Assembly (NCBI GenBank): GCA_036380875.1
Contig: DASVDX010000035.1
Coordinates: forward strand, 127,487-191,486
Length of the DNA stretch: 64,000 nucleotides
Source of the DNA: ZC4RG17 sp036380875
GTDB taxonomy: Bacteria; Actinomycetota; Acidimicrobiia; Spongiisociales; ZC4RG35
Reading direction: 5' to 3'
In this document: positions 53,643 to 62,676 of the stretch, in pieces
How positions within the stretch are numbered: the stretch's first letter is position 1
Layout of the letters: each line of letters starts with the position of its first letter
The notes under the pieces: model-generated
What the model saw: only the letters and a program-made list of their open reading frames with translations
Database searches by the model: none
Told to the model about the DNA's origin: nothing
Made by a program: the position numbers and the translations under genes

Positions 53643-54491
53643 ATGAATCACCAACTGCTCTATACCGAGCATTTGAGTGACTCCGACATGGCCCTCCTGG
53701 CGGCGGCGGTCGGCAGTGACCCGGACAGCGTTCGCCGTCATCTGCAGCAACGCCCGGAGGTGATCGATGACCTCCTCGCCGAGCCGAGCCTGTTCACGCT
53801 CGTCTTCGAGACGCCCGACCCCGAGCTGCGGGTGAGGCTCACGCCGTTCCTCCTCTTCGGGATCCTCATCAACCGGGTCGCCGCCGACCTCCAGAACTTG
53901 AACTACGCCTTCGAGTGGGCCGGCGCCGGACAGAGGCTCCCCGTGTTCGACGTCGCCTCGATGCGGGAGTTCCTGGCCGAAGGCGCCCGCCGTTACCTCC
54001 TCATCGAGTTCCTGGCGTCGTTCACGAAGGTGGCGAGCGGGCGCATCTGGGTCAAGACTCGCCGTGGTTACCAGTCGCGGCGCTACTCCGAATTGGACCT
54101 CGTCCGGATGGTGGACGTCGTCATGCAGTTGCCCCCGGCGCAACGCCCCGGCGGCTACAGGCGGCTGGGCGACATCGCCCTGTTCCTCACGGGGGTTTTC
54201 CCCGACCACACCGCCCGTCATCCGATCGCTCCGCTCCACAGGGAGCGGCTGGTGAAGATGGCGGGCCTGGAGGCGTCTGCCGGCCTCGTCACCGAGGACC
54301 TGGCGTTCCACGAGTTGCTGGGGGCGGCCTGGTATCGGCGAGCGGTGGAAGCGGCTGCCGCCCTCGTTGGTCGTGGCCCGGAGGAACTGCTGTACTTGGC
54401 CGATCACTTCACGGCGGCCCGCCGTGTCTTGAACTATCTGGCCGACCACTACCTCCACCACTACGAGGCGGGGTTGGGTCGCCCGGCCTGA
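53643..54491 (+). CDS. Conserved-position protein of unknown function
   Basis: 282 residues from the ATG at 53643 (a GTG at 53619 would add 8). Predominantly helical, soluble, with no signal peptide or cysteine pattern. Notable stretches are SDPDSVRRHLQQRPEVIDDLL, RIWVKTRRGYQSRRYSELD and YLADHYLHHYEAG. I recognise no family. Codon use matches its neighbours, and it lies between acyP and smc, a conserved housekeeping region, so it is probably a real, expressed gene. Confidence 0.75.
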   Translation: MNHQLLYTEHLSDSDMALLAAAVGSDPDSVRRHLQQRPEVIDDLLAEPSLFTLVFETPDPELRVRLTPFLLFGILINRVAADLQNLNYAFEWAGAGQRLPVFDVASMREFLAEGARRYLLIEFLASFTKVASGRIWVKTRRGYQSRRYSELDLVRMVDVVMQLPPAQRPGGYRRLGDIALFLTGVFPDHTARHPIAPLHRERLVKMAGLEASAGLVTEDLAFHELLGAAWYRRAVEAAAALVGRGPEELLYLADHFTAARRVLNYLADHYLHHYEAGLGRPA

Positions 54492-54556
54492 GCCGGTTCC
54501 GCATCGCAATCACCACCCGCTGCTAGCCTCCCGGCGGGATAACACGTGTGTAATTC

Positions 54557-57500
54557 ATGTATCTGAAGTCACTCAAGCTCGTCGGCTTCAAGTCGTTCGC
54601 CGACCGCACCCGCCTCGAACTGCGTCCCGGCGTGACCGTCATCGTCGGTCCGAACGGCTCCGGCAAGTCGAACCTCGTGGACGCCGTGTCGTGGGTGATG
54701 GGCACCCAGTCCGCCAAGAGTCTGCGCACGCCGAAGATGGAGGACGTGGTGTTCGCCGGGACGGCGACCCGGCCGGCCCTCAATCGGGCCGAGGTCACCA
54801 TCGTCTTCGACAACGAGAGCCGGACGTTGCCCCTCGATCTCGACGAGGTGAGCATCACCCGCCGTCTCTACCGCGATGGGTCCTCCGACTACGAGCTCAA
54901 CGGCGTGGCGTGCCGCCTCCTCGACATCCAGGAGCTGTTGTCGGATTCGGGTGTCGGCCGCCACCAGCACGTCATCGTGGGCCAGGGTCAGATCGACTCT
55001 GTCCTCAACTCGGGGCCAGAAGAGCATCGAGCCGTGATCGAGGAGGCCGCAGGGATCCTCAAGCACCGGCAGCGAAAGGATCGAGCTATCCGCCGCCTCG
55101 AGCGCACCGATGCCGACCTCCTTCGCCTGGGCGACATCGTGGGGGAGCTGACCCGTCAGATGCGTCCGTTGAAGCGCCAGGCGAAGGCCGCCGAGGAATA
55201 CGCCACGCTCAAGGACGCCGTGCGCTCCCTGCACCTCTACCTGGGTGGTGAGCGGCTGCGGATGTTCGACGAACGAGGGCGGGCTCTCGCCGAGGAACGG
55301 CTCCACCTGACTCAGGCGATGCACGACCTGGAAGCGGAGGTGTCCGAACTGGCCGCTGCCTTGGGCATCCTGACGGCCGAGGCGGGTGAAGTCGGCGAGG
55401 CGCTCGACCGCGACACCGCGGCCGCCGCCAGGCTGGAAACGATCCTCGAACGGCTTCGCCGCAGCGCGTCGGTCGCCCAGGAGCGCCATCGGGCCGCTAT
55501 CGCCCGCCGTGACGGCGCCGACGAGCGCCGTCGGGACTTGGAGGAGGAGCAGCAGTCGCTCGCCGCAGAGTTGGCCACTCTGGAAAGCGCGGTAGCTGAA
55601 GCCGAGATGCTCGCCGAGCGGGAGGAGCGTCGTTTTCGAGCGCTGGAGGACGAGGCCCGTTCGCTCGCCGATCAAGAGAACCTCAGCCTCGAAGGCGCAC
55701 TCGCCGTCGTGCGAGGGGAGATGCGTTCGCTGGAGAACGCCGCTCAGCGCGATCGCCGCGAATTGGAGCAGATAGACCGCCGCCTCGAGGTCGTCCAGGC
55801 GCAGATCGCCGAGGAGATCTCCGAGGCCGAGAAGCTCAACGAAGAGATCCGCCACCTGGACGAGGAGGCGGCAACGGCCCAGCGCCGGTACGAGAAGGCA
55901 GCCGAAGAGAGGAGCCGACTTCAGAAGCACTGGGAGGCGATGGAGGCGGATCTCAACGAGGCCCGCCTCGGCGTCGCCTCCTCTCGGGCGCGCCTCGAAG
56001 CGGTGTCGGCCGCCGTAGAGGGCGCCGCCGACCCCGAAGCTCGCCGCATCGTCGCCGAGTCTGACGGCCATCGCGGCAGCCTGGCTGGCCTCCTCGATGT
56101 CCCCGCCGACTTGGCGGCGGCGGTCGACGCCGGACTCGGCCCGTGGGCGGACGCCTCGGTGTTCGAGTCCCAGGAGGCTTTGGAGAAGGCAGTGAGCGCC
56201 CTCAAGTCGGGGGGACGCGGTGGAGTCCCCGTGGTGACCGGCGCGGACGGTGATGCGTCGCTCGCCCGGCGAGTGGCCGCCGAGAACGGCGTCGAGGCGC
56301 TCGTGGATCGTCTGGGCCCGGGCGCCGACCGTCGACTGGCGGAAACGTTGCTGGGCGACGTCATCCTGGTGGAAGGCTGGTCGATGGCGAAGCGAATCGT
56401 CGCCCGTCATCCCGGGCTGCGGGCGGTGACGCCGGAAGGGGATCTGATCTCGCTCCACGGAATCCGCGTCGCTCATCCCGACGGCGCCACGCCGGCGATG
56501 GTGGAAGCCGCCGAGGTGGCTTTGGAGCGAGCCGAGATCGAACTCGCCCGCGTCGAATCCCTCCACACGACGGCCAGGCGCGACTTCGAGAACGCTCGGG
56601 CGGTGGAGCGAGAGGCCCTCGAAGCCCTCGAGTCGATCGAAGCCCGCCTGTCGGGCGCGACGGAGGCGTTGGGCAGGTCGCATCGGGCTCGCGCCAACCT
56701 CGAAGGAGAGATCTCCCGATTGGAGGACCGGCGCCGGTCGCTCACCGAAGCCGAGTCCGAGCGGGTGTCGGCTCTGGAACGCCTTCGCACCCGGCTGGCG
56801 GCATTGGAGGGCGAAGAGGCCGAGCGGCAGCGGGCGTGGGAGGAGCTCGAGGCGAGACGGACCGCGATCGAAGCCGAGCGGGAAGCGGCCCGCGCCTCCT
56901 GGCAGCAGGCGGCCTCTGACCTCCGAGCCGCCCGGGAGAGACAGCAGCTGCTGCAGAGGCGCCGTGAGGCTGTGGCGGAGGCACTCGAGGCGGAGGTCTC
57001 CAATCCCGTCAGCGACGCGGAGCTCGAACGGCTGGAGCTCGTGGCCGCCACGGCCCGGAGGGCCATCGATGTGATAGGCCGGCGGCTCTCCGAGCTACGA
57101 GAACGACAGGCGGAGCTGCGGGAGCGGGCCGGCGAAACCGGTGTGCAGCGGGATGCGGTGCGTCGTCGTCACGAGGACGCCCGGACCCGGCTCGAGAACA
57201 CCCGTCGGCGGCTCGGCGAGATCGACGTGGAGGAGACCGAGATCCGGGTGCGGCGGGAGAGTGTCGTCGAAGCACTCCGTCGCGACGCCGACTCCGATGA
57301 GGAAACCGCCCTGGAGGCCCCTCTGCCCGACATCGAAGGGGTCGAGCCCGACACAGACCTCGAGGCGGTTCTGGTCGATTTCGAGGCCCGGCTACGGCGG
57401 ATGGGTCCCGTCAACCCGCTGGCCGCCGAGGAATACGCCGAGTTGGAGGAGCGGTACAACTTCCTCCAAGACCAGCTCAATGACCTGGAGAAGTCCCGCG

Positions 57501-58033
57501 ATGAGCTGAAGCGAGTGATCTCCGCCCTCGACGAGGAGATCCAGACCCGGTTCATGCAGGCGTTCGAGGAGGTTGCGGCCGCCTACGAGCAGCACTTCTC
57601 CGTGCTGTTCCCGGGCGGCGTGGGCCGGATCCGCCTGACCGACCCCAACGAGCCGCTGACCACCGGCGTCGAGATCCAGGCGCAGCCGCTGGGCAAGAAG
57701 GTCAGCCAGCTGAGCCTTCTGTCGGGTGGGGAGCGTTCCTTGGCGGCGCTCGCCTTCCTCTTCGCCGTCTTCAAGGCCCGCCCCAGCCCCTTCTACATCC
57801 TCGACGAGGTGGAGGCGGCGCTCGACGACGCCAATCTGCGGCGGTTCCTTCGCCTCATAGACGCATTCCGGGGTGATGCCCAGCTGATCATCATCACCCA
57901 CCAGCAGCAGACGATGGAGGCAGCAGACGTCCTCTATGGCGTGACCATGGAACCGGGCGGGTCGTCGAAGGTGGTGCGTAAGGAGCTGAAGACCGTCCAG
58001 GCTCCGGCGAGTGAGGACTCAGTCCCGGCATAG
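54557..58033 (+). CDS. smc: Chromosome segregation protein SMC
   Basis: 1158 residues, typical. N-terminal head with Walker A GPNGSGKSNL and GRHQHVIVGQGQID (~1-165), long coiled coil (~165-480), hinge (~490-640; GSLAGLLDVPADLAAAVDAG), second coiled coil (~650-990), then the C-terminal head with signature LSGGERSLAALAF and Walker B FYILDEVEAALDD. It forms the condensin ring with ScpA and ScpB, which are not in the window. The hinge lacks obvious truncation. Confidence 0.97.
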   Translation: MYLKSLKLVGFKSFADRTRLELRPGVTVIVGPNGSGKSNLVDAVSWVMGTQSAKSLRTPKMEDVVFAGTATRPALNRAEVTIVFDNESRTLPLDLDEVSITRRLYRDGSSDYELNGVACRLLDIQELLSDSGVGRHQHVIVGQGQIDSVLNSGPEEHRAVIEEAAGILKHRQRKDRAIRRLERTDADLLRLGDIVGELTRQMRPLKRQAKAAEEYATLKDAVRSLHLYLGGERLRMFDERGRALAEERLHLTQAMHDLEAEVSELAAALGILTAEAGEVGEALDRDTAAAARLETILERLRRSASVAQERHRAAIARRDGADERRRDLEEEQQSLAAELATLESAVAEAEMLAEREERRFRALEDEARSLADQENLSLEGALAVVRGEMRSLENAAQRDRRELEQIDRRLEVVQAQIAEEISEAEKLNEEIRHLDEEAATAQRRYEKAAEERSRLQKHWEAMEADLNEARLGVASSRARLEAVSAAVEGAADPEARRIVAESDGHRGSLAGLLDVPADLAAAVDAGLGPWADASVFESQEALEKAVSALKSGGRGGVPVVTGADGDASLARRVAAENGVEALVDRLGPGADRRLAETLLGDVILVEGWSMAKRIVARHPGLRAVTPEGDLISLHGIRVAHPDGATPAMVEAAEVALERAEIELARVESLHTTARRDFENARAVEREALEALESIEARLSGATEALGRSHRARANLEGEISRLEDRRRSLTEAESERVSALERLRTRLAALEGEEAERQRAWEELEARRTAIEAEREAARASWQQAASDLRAARERQQLLQRRREAVAEALEAEVSNPVSDAELERLELVAATARRAIDVIGRRLSELRERQAELRERAGETGVQRDAVRRRHEDARTRLENTRRRLGEIDVEETEIRVRRESVVEALRRDADSDEETALEAPLPDIEGVEPDTDLEAVLVDFEARLRRMGPVNPLAAEEYAELEERYNFLQDQLNDLEKSRDELKRVISALDEEIQTRFMQAFEEVAAAYEQHFSVLFPGGVGRIRLTDPNEPLTTGVEIQAQPLGKKVSQLSLLSGGERSLAALAFLFAVFKARPSPFYILDEVEAALDDANLRRFLRLIDAFRGDAQLIIITHQQQTMEAADVLYGVTMEPGGSSKVVRKELKTVQAPASEDSVPA

Positions 58034-58042
58034 AATCGCGCC

Positions 58043-59068
58043 GTGGCTCCCGAGCTCATCGTCATCATCGTCCTGCTCGCAGTCGTCGCGCTCGCCGGCC
58101 TGGGCTGGTTCATCGCCAGCCGCCGCCGCGGTGACGGTGCCTCGGTGGCCGGGACGCCCCCGACTGCTCCGCCCCGTCCCCGGGCCGGCCGCATAACCGG
58201 CCGGATCTCGAAGGCCTCCCAGTCGCTCGGCCGGGCGCTCCGGTCCGTATTCGGCCGTGGCGCACTCGACCAGGAGTTCTGGGACTCCATCGAGGAGGCT
58301 CTCATCGGTGCCGACGTGGGCGTGGCCGCATCCACCGACATCGTCGCCCGTATCCGAGAACGCCGTCCCGAGAGCACCGACGACGCCCGTCGTCTCCTGG
58401 AGGAGGAGCTCGAAGCCGAGCTCTCTGGACGGGACCGGGAGCTGAAGATCGAGTCGAAACCGGCCGTCGTCATGGTCGTGGGGGTGAACGGGACGGGGAA
58501 GACAACGACCATCGCCAAACTCGCTCATCGGCTCCAGGCCGACGGCCGCGTTCCGCTGCTGGGCGCCGCCGACACCTTCCGGGCGGCAGCCGACGCCCAG
58601 CTCCGCACCTGGGGCGACCGCCTCGGTGTCGATGTGGTCGGCGGCCAGGAAGGCGGCGACCCTGCCGCAGTCGCTTTCGACGCTTTCCAGGCAGCTCGAT
58701 CCCGAGGGAGAGACGTGGTGCTGATCGACACTGCCGGTCGCCTCCACTCGAAGCACAACCTCATGGCCGAGCTGGCCAAGATTCGACGGGTGCTCGAGAA
58801 GGAGGCACCGGTCGACGAGGTGCTGCTGGTTCTCGATGCCACGGGCGGCCAGAACGGGATCTCCCAAGCCGAGGTGTTCACTGAAGCCGTCGGTGTCACC
58901 GGCATCGTGCTCACGAAGCTCGACGGGACGGCCCGTGGGGGCGTAGTCGTCGCCGTGGAGCGGCTACTCGGCTTGCCGGTGAAGTACGTCGGAGTGGGGG
59001 AGGGCCTCGAGGATCTGATCCCCTTCAACCCCCGGGAGTTCGTGGAGGCCTTGCTGGCAGATGCGTAG
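58043..59068 (+). CDS. ftsY: Signal recognition particle receptor FtsY
   Basis: 341 residues from a GTG start 9 bases after smc. An N-terminal hydrophobic segment (~5-25) can anchor it to the membrane, followed by the N domain and the GTPase: P-loop GVNGTGKTTT, DTAGR and TKLDGTARGG. It docks SRP-ribosome complexes to the translocon. The hydrophobic N-terminus replaces the long acidic A domain of E. coli FtsY, as usual in actinobacteria. It overlaps cdd by 8 bases. Confidence 0.95.
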   Translation: MAPELIVIIVLLAVVALAGLGWFIASRRRGDGASVAGTPPTAPPRPRAGRITGRISKASQSLGRALRSVFGRGALDQEFWDSIEEALIGADVGVAASTDIVARIRERRPESTDDARRLLEEELEAELSGRDRELKIESKPAVVMVVGVNGTGKTTTIAKLAHRLQADGRVPLLGAADTFRAAADAQLRTWGDRLGVDVVGGQEGGDPAAVAFDAFQAARSRGRDVVLIDTAGRLHSKHNLMAELAKIRRVLEKEAPVDEVLLVLDATGGQNGISQAEVFTEAVGVTGIVLTKLDGTARGGVVVAVERLLGLPVKYVGVGEGLEDLIPFNPREFVEALLADA

Positions 59069-59453
59069 TCGCAACGATCTGGTGGACCTCGCTCGCGAAG
59101 CGGCGCAGAACGCCTACGCGCCGTACTCGCGGTTCCGCGTCGGTGCTGCCGTCCTCGGCTCCGATGGCCTCACCTACACGGGGGCCAACGTAGAGAACGC
59201 GGCGTATCCGTCGTCGAGCTGCGCCGAGGCCAACGCCATCGCCGCCGCCGTCTCGGCCGGGGTCCGCAAGGTCGACGCCGTCGCCGTGGCCTGCATCGAC
59301 GCCCCCTCGCCGGACGACGCCTACCCGTGTGGCCGGTGTCGGCAGATCATGGCCGAGTTCGCCGTGGACGAGGTCTACGTCACCGCCGGGCCCGGATCCC
59401 TGGTGAAGAGCCACACCCTGGACGAGCTCCTGCCGTACCGCTTCAAGCTGTAG
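59061..59453 (+). CDS. cdd: Cytidine deaminase
   Basis: 130 residues, the tetrameric short form. Substrate motif YSRFRVGAAVL and NVENAAYPSSSCAE (zinc Cys plus catalytic Glu), then PCGRCRQ with the remaining zinc cysteines. It salvages cytidine and deoxycytidine. Its start lies inside ftsY and its stop overlaps the convergent rRNA/tRNA methylase by 11 bases. Confidence 0.93.
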   Translation: MRSRNDLVDLAREAAQNAYAPYSRFRVGAAVLGSDGLTYTGANVENAAYPSSSCAEANAIAAAVSAGVRKVDAVAVACIDAPSPDDAYPCGRCRQIMAEFAVDEVYVTAGPGSLVKSHTLDELLPYRFKL

Positions 59454-60264
59454 ACGGTCCGTCCAGATCTCCGACCACGTAGGCGGCGACGGCCGCGGCC
59501 GCCCCGACGTTCAGCGAGTCGACTCCGGGCCGCATCGGGATCCGGACCAACTGGTCGACTCGGCGGGCCGTCCGCTCGCTCAGCCCCGGCCCCTCCGCCC
59601 CGACTACCAGTGCCACCTCGTCGGGGAAGTCGAAGGTGCCGATCGAGGTTGCCGCGGGGTCGGGTGTGAGTCCCACGAGAAGGTGGCCATGGGCCGACAC
59701 GACATCCAACCCTGCAGGGAAAGCCGGCAACCGGGCGAACGGGAAGCTGAAGACGGTTCCCATCGACACCCTCACCACCCGGCGGTACAACGGATCGCAT
59801 GTGGTCGGGTCCAACAACACGGCGTCGATACCCAGCGCCGCTGCTGAGCGGATCATCACACCGAGGTTGGTCGGGTTGGTGACGTTCTCGCACACCAGGA
59901 CCTTGCGCGCCGAAGCGAGGACTTCGTCGGCTGGCGTATCGGCGGGCCGCTCGAAGGCGGCAACGAACCCACGGTGGAAACGGAAGCCGGTCACGTGCTC
60001 CACGAGATCGGAGGTCCCTACATACACGTCGACCCCGTCGCCCAGGTCGGGCGGTACCCGATGGAGGGTGTCGTCCGACACGAGAATCGAGATCGGCTGC
60101 AGACCGGCGTCGATGGCACGGCGGGTCACCAACTCTCCCTCGCATATGAAGACTCCAGACAGGTCCCCGCCCGGGCCTTCACGGTGCCGTCGCAACCGCT
60201 CGTCGGTGAGCCGCGTGTAAGGAGCGATGCGCGGATCGGCTGGGTCTTCTATCCGTAGTCGCAT
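59443..60264 (-). CDS. TrmH/SpoU-family RNA 2'-O-methyltransferase
   Basis: 273 residues. An N-terminal substrate-binding region (~1-105, including FICEGELVTRRAIDAG) precedes the SPOUT knot with NPTNLGVMIRSAAALG, LVVGAEGPGLS and IPMRPGVDSLNVGAAAAVA, the three TrmH motifs. The target nucleotide, in rRNA or tRNA, cannot be assigned. It diverges from the signal-peptidase operon across a 394-base spacer. Confidence 0.92.
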   Translation of the reverse strand: MRLRIEDPADPRIAPYTRLTDERLRRHREGPGGDLSGVFICEGELVTRRAIDAGLQPISILVSDDTLHRVPPDLGDGVDVYVGTSDLVEHVTGFRFHRGFVAAFERPADTPADEVLASARKVLVCENVTNPTNLGVMIRSAAALGIDAVLLDPTTCDPLYRRVVRVSMGTVFSFPFARLPAFPAGLDVVSAHGHLLVGLTPDPAATSIGTFDFPDEVALVVGAEGPGLSERTARRVDQLVRIPMRPGVDSLNVGAAAAVAAYVVGDLDGPSTA

Positions 60265-60377
60265 CGAGCCACCTCGCTTCGCCGGATCGTATCCCTACGC
60301 CTCCGTGTAATCCTGCAGCGGCGCGTATTGGGTCGATAGACCCATAGAAAATCGTTGGTAATGGGTCAGGCGCCTCA

Positions 60378-60658
60378 AGACAATCGCCGCGGTTTAGTCA
60401 TATAGTCCGCAACAACTAGGGCGGAGGCTATTCGGAGACGCAAGCATCCGTGATGGTCTCTCGCCGGCTCCACACCGTGAGCTCGGCAAGCCCTAGAGGT
60501 GGAAACCGGAGAGCGAAAGGAGGTTGCGCGCGTCGAGTTCGAGCTGATCACCAAGATCGTGCGCAGGCGACTTGCTCGATCGTGGCGCACGACGAAGTTC
60601 GTCTTTCCGAAACATCGGAACTGTTGCGAAACGACGTCGGGCAAATTGGGAGGTATGA
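60378..60658 (+). promoter_or_regulatory. Candidate promoter and long leader of the SipW-type operon
   Basis: The 394-base spacer 60265-60658 holds no protein gene. A possible promoter is AGACAA-N17-TATAGT (60378-60406); its -10 is good, its -35 poor. That would give a ~246-base leader with small hairpins such as GAGAC...GTCTC (60435-60460). Upstream, TGGGTC/GACCCA with a GATA loop (60329-60344) is a perfect hairpin. I could not match a known riboswitch. Confidence 0.3.
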
Positions 60659-61057
60659 ATGCGACGTATTCTGACTTTGTTCGTCGCGGCCGGATTGGGT
60701 GCCGCACTGATCGCATCGGCTGCGAACCTGATGGTCTTCGGTGCGGCCATCCAGGCTGGGGGCGATCACGATCTGACCTGTGACGCCGACGGCGTTGGTG
60801 TCAACTGGGGATGGGAGTCGAGTGACGACACTGTGCGCTTTGTCCGTGTCGCGGGGATCGCTGACGCTTGCGTAGGTGCCCAACTGGCCGGCGTTGTCAC
60901 CACCACGATCGGGAATTTCCGGTTGGGTCCTGTCGACATCACTGCGAATGGCACCGACCCGGATGACAACTCGGTGAGCTTCACCCTGAATCCTTGGCTG
61001 GCGCCGAGCGTGATCACGGGTATCGACCTGACCCTGGAGGGCCCCAACCGGCCGTGA
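60659..61057 (+). CDS. Small secreted protein, candidate SipW-type signal peptidase substrate
   Basis: 132 residues with a GGGAGGT ribosome site. The N-terminus (MRRILTLFVAAGLGAALIASAANL) is a SipW-type signal peptide. The mature part (~105 residues) is beta-rich, with two cysteines (LTCDADG and DACVG) that could form a disulfide and an Ig-like pattern (TVRFVRVAGI, GNFRLGPVDITANG). It is followed by a signal peptidase gene. Around the predicted cleavage site it shares the pattern ASAAxLxVxxxxIQ with the protein at 62673, suggesting both are processed by the same enzyme. Role unknown; TasA/camelysin-like fibre proteins are the nearest functional analogues. Confidence 0.65.
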   Translation: MRRILTLFVAAGLGAALIASAANLMVFGAAIQAGGDHDLTCDADGVGVNWGWESSDDTVRFVRVAGIADACVGAQLAGVVTTTIGNFRLGPVDITANGTDPDDNSVSFTLNPWLAPSVITGIDLTLEGPNRP

Positions 61058-61078
61058 CAGGCTGACCTGAACACGTCC

Positions 61079-61109
61079 GCCTGGTGGGCGCCATCGACGC
61101 CCACCAGGC
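61079..61109 (+). terminator. 12-bp perfect hairpin inside the operon
   Basis: GCCTGGTGGGCG (61079-61090) and CGCCCACCAGGC (61098-61109) pair fully around a 7-base loop, 17 bases before the signal peptidase start. There is no T run after it, so partial termination or mRNA processing/stabilisation that favours the first gene is more likely than full termination. Confidence 0.6.
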
Positions 61110-61125
61110 CCTATCAGAGGTGAGC

Positions 61126-62676
61126 ATGGTGGCGCTCCAGAGTCGATGGATCCGAGGTCTGATCGTGGCGACGGCGGCTGTCGCGGCGTTCTTCTTCCTC
61201 GCCCCCCGCCAACTAGGAGGCTGGGCGTCGTACGCCATCGTCTCGGGAACCAGCATGCTCCCGACTCTTCAGGAGGGGGACCTGGTCATGGCGCGTGAGC
61301 GCCCGCAATACGAAGTCGGCGACATCGTCCTTTTCGAGGTCGATGGGGGAAGGGTGATCCACCGCATCGTCGGCGAAAGCGAAGAGGGGTTCATCGTGCA
61401 AGGCGACAACAAACCCCGGGTGGACAACTGGACTCCCGATCACGACGAGATCCTCGGGAGCCAGGTGGTCCGGGTCCCTCGGGTGGGGCGCTGGATCTAT
61501 GATGCGCAACAGAACCCATACATCTTCGGGGCATTGTTGGGCGGCTTGGGATCTCTTGGAATCGCCGGAACCCGGCGTCGGCGCCGTCGGGCTGGCGCGC
61601 ACATCGCCGAAGGGCGTCGCCGCCTGCGTCCCGCAAACAGCATCCCTCGCCGCTCCTTCACTGGCGCGGCGGTCGTCGTGGCGATGCTCGGTGTTCTCGG
61701 TCTGGCTGCGGGTGTTTTCCTGACACTTCTGGTCGTCCAGCCGGCTCGTGTCTCACAGACCCTGGAAGTCGCCAGGTTCACCAACACCGCCCAGTTCGAG
61801 GTCGTGGCGACCATGGCACCTTCTGTCGTTTACAGCGACCCCACACTCGCCATCTCGCCGGACCAGGCGGCGCCTCAGCCGATCTACGCCAATCTTCTGC
61901 GGTCGCTCGAAGTCGACTTCGGCTACGCCGCCGAGGGTGCCGAAGGTTCCATCAGCGGAGCTGTGAGCGCGCGCCTGCGCATCGAGGCGGGTGAAGAGGG
62001 CTGGGTCAAGGACATCGACTTGATGGCGGCCCAGCCGTTCGATGGGACTGTGGCGGCCTCGTCGTTCGTCATCTCGTGGCCCCAGGTCATGGCCTTGATA
62101 CAGTCCGCCGAAGAACAGATCGGCTGGGCGCCCCTCGAATACTCCATGTCGGTGTTGGCCGAAGTCGACATCTCCGGTGACGTGGACGGTCCGGTCGATG
62201 AGAGGTTCGTCGCGGAACTGCCGATGCGGCTGGCCGGCAACGAGGTCCACATCGACTCCAAGGCGATGACGGTGTCAGAGCCGGTCACGGACGAGCGCCC
62301 CGGGCAGGTCCCGAACGTTCTGCGGATCGCGAGCTTGGAGATTCCGGTGGAACGAGGGCGGCCGATCGCGGCCGTGGCCTTCGGTGCGATCGTTCTCTCC
62401 CTCGTCATCTACTTGTGGTGGCTGAGTCACCAAGCCGGCGACCTCCAGATCGCCCGAATCCGCATGATGTATGGCTCGATGATCGCCAGCGTCGTCTCGA
62501 TCCCACAGGTGGGGACGCGGGTGGCGATGTCTTCGATGGCTGACCTCGTGAGGCTCGCTCGCAAGAACGAGCAGATGATCCTCTATCAGCGCACCCGAAA
62601 CGAACACCGGTTCTGCGTTCCAGACGGGAATGTGACCTACGAGTACATCCACGACAGCCGGCGATACCGGATATGA
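61126..62676 (+). CDS. SipW-type signal peptidase I fused to a DUF5305-like domain
   Basis: 516 residues. Membrane helix 1 (~9-30) precedes the peptidase domain with Ser43 in SGTSMLPTLQEGDLV and His79 in GRVIHRIVG. The Ser-His pair (no Lys) is the ER/archaeal/SipW type. Further motifs are FIVQGDNKP and DEILGSQVVRVPRVG. Then come helix 2 (~128-146), an Arg-rich loop, helix 3 (~173-202), a ~190-residue beta-rich extracytoplasmic domain like DUF5305 (~205-400), helix 4 (~415-435) and a cytoplasmic tail. DUF5305 proteins usually sit next to such peptidases; here they are one protein. Its stop overlaps the next gene (ATGA). Confidence 0.82.
   Translation: MVALQSRWIRGLIVATAAVAAFFFLAPRQLGGWASYAIVSGTSMLPTLQEGDLVMARERPQYEVGDIVLFEVDGGRVIHRIVGESEEGFIVQGDNKPRVDNWTPDHDEILGSQVVRVPRVGRWIYDAQQNPYIFGALLGGLGSLGIAGTRRRRRRAGAHIAEGRRRLRPANSIPRRSFTGAAVVVAMLGVLGLAAGVFLTLLVVQPARVSQTLEVARFTNTAQFEVVATMAPSVVYSDPTLAISPDQAAPQPIYANLLRSLEVDFGYAAEGAEGSISGAVSARLRIEAGEEGWVKDIDLMAAQPFDGTVAASSFVISWPQVMALIQSAEEQIGWAPLEYSMSVLAEVDISGDVDGPVDERFVAELPMRLAGNEVHIDSKAMTVSEPVTDERPGQVPNVLRIASLEIPVERGRPIAAVAFGAIVLSLVIYLWWLSHQAGDLQIARIRMMYGSMIASVVSIPQVGTRVAMSSMADLVRLARKNEQMILYQRTRNEHRFCVPDGNVTYEYIHDSRRYRI

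Noticed and set aside
60413..60658. GEMM-type c-di-GMP riboswitch before the SipW operon
   Set aside because: A GACGCAAGC-like stretch is present (60437-60446), but the GGCAAACC part and the order of the conserved segments do not match.
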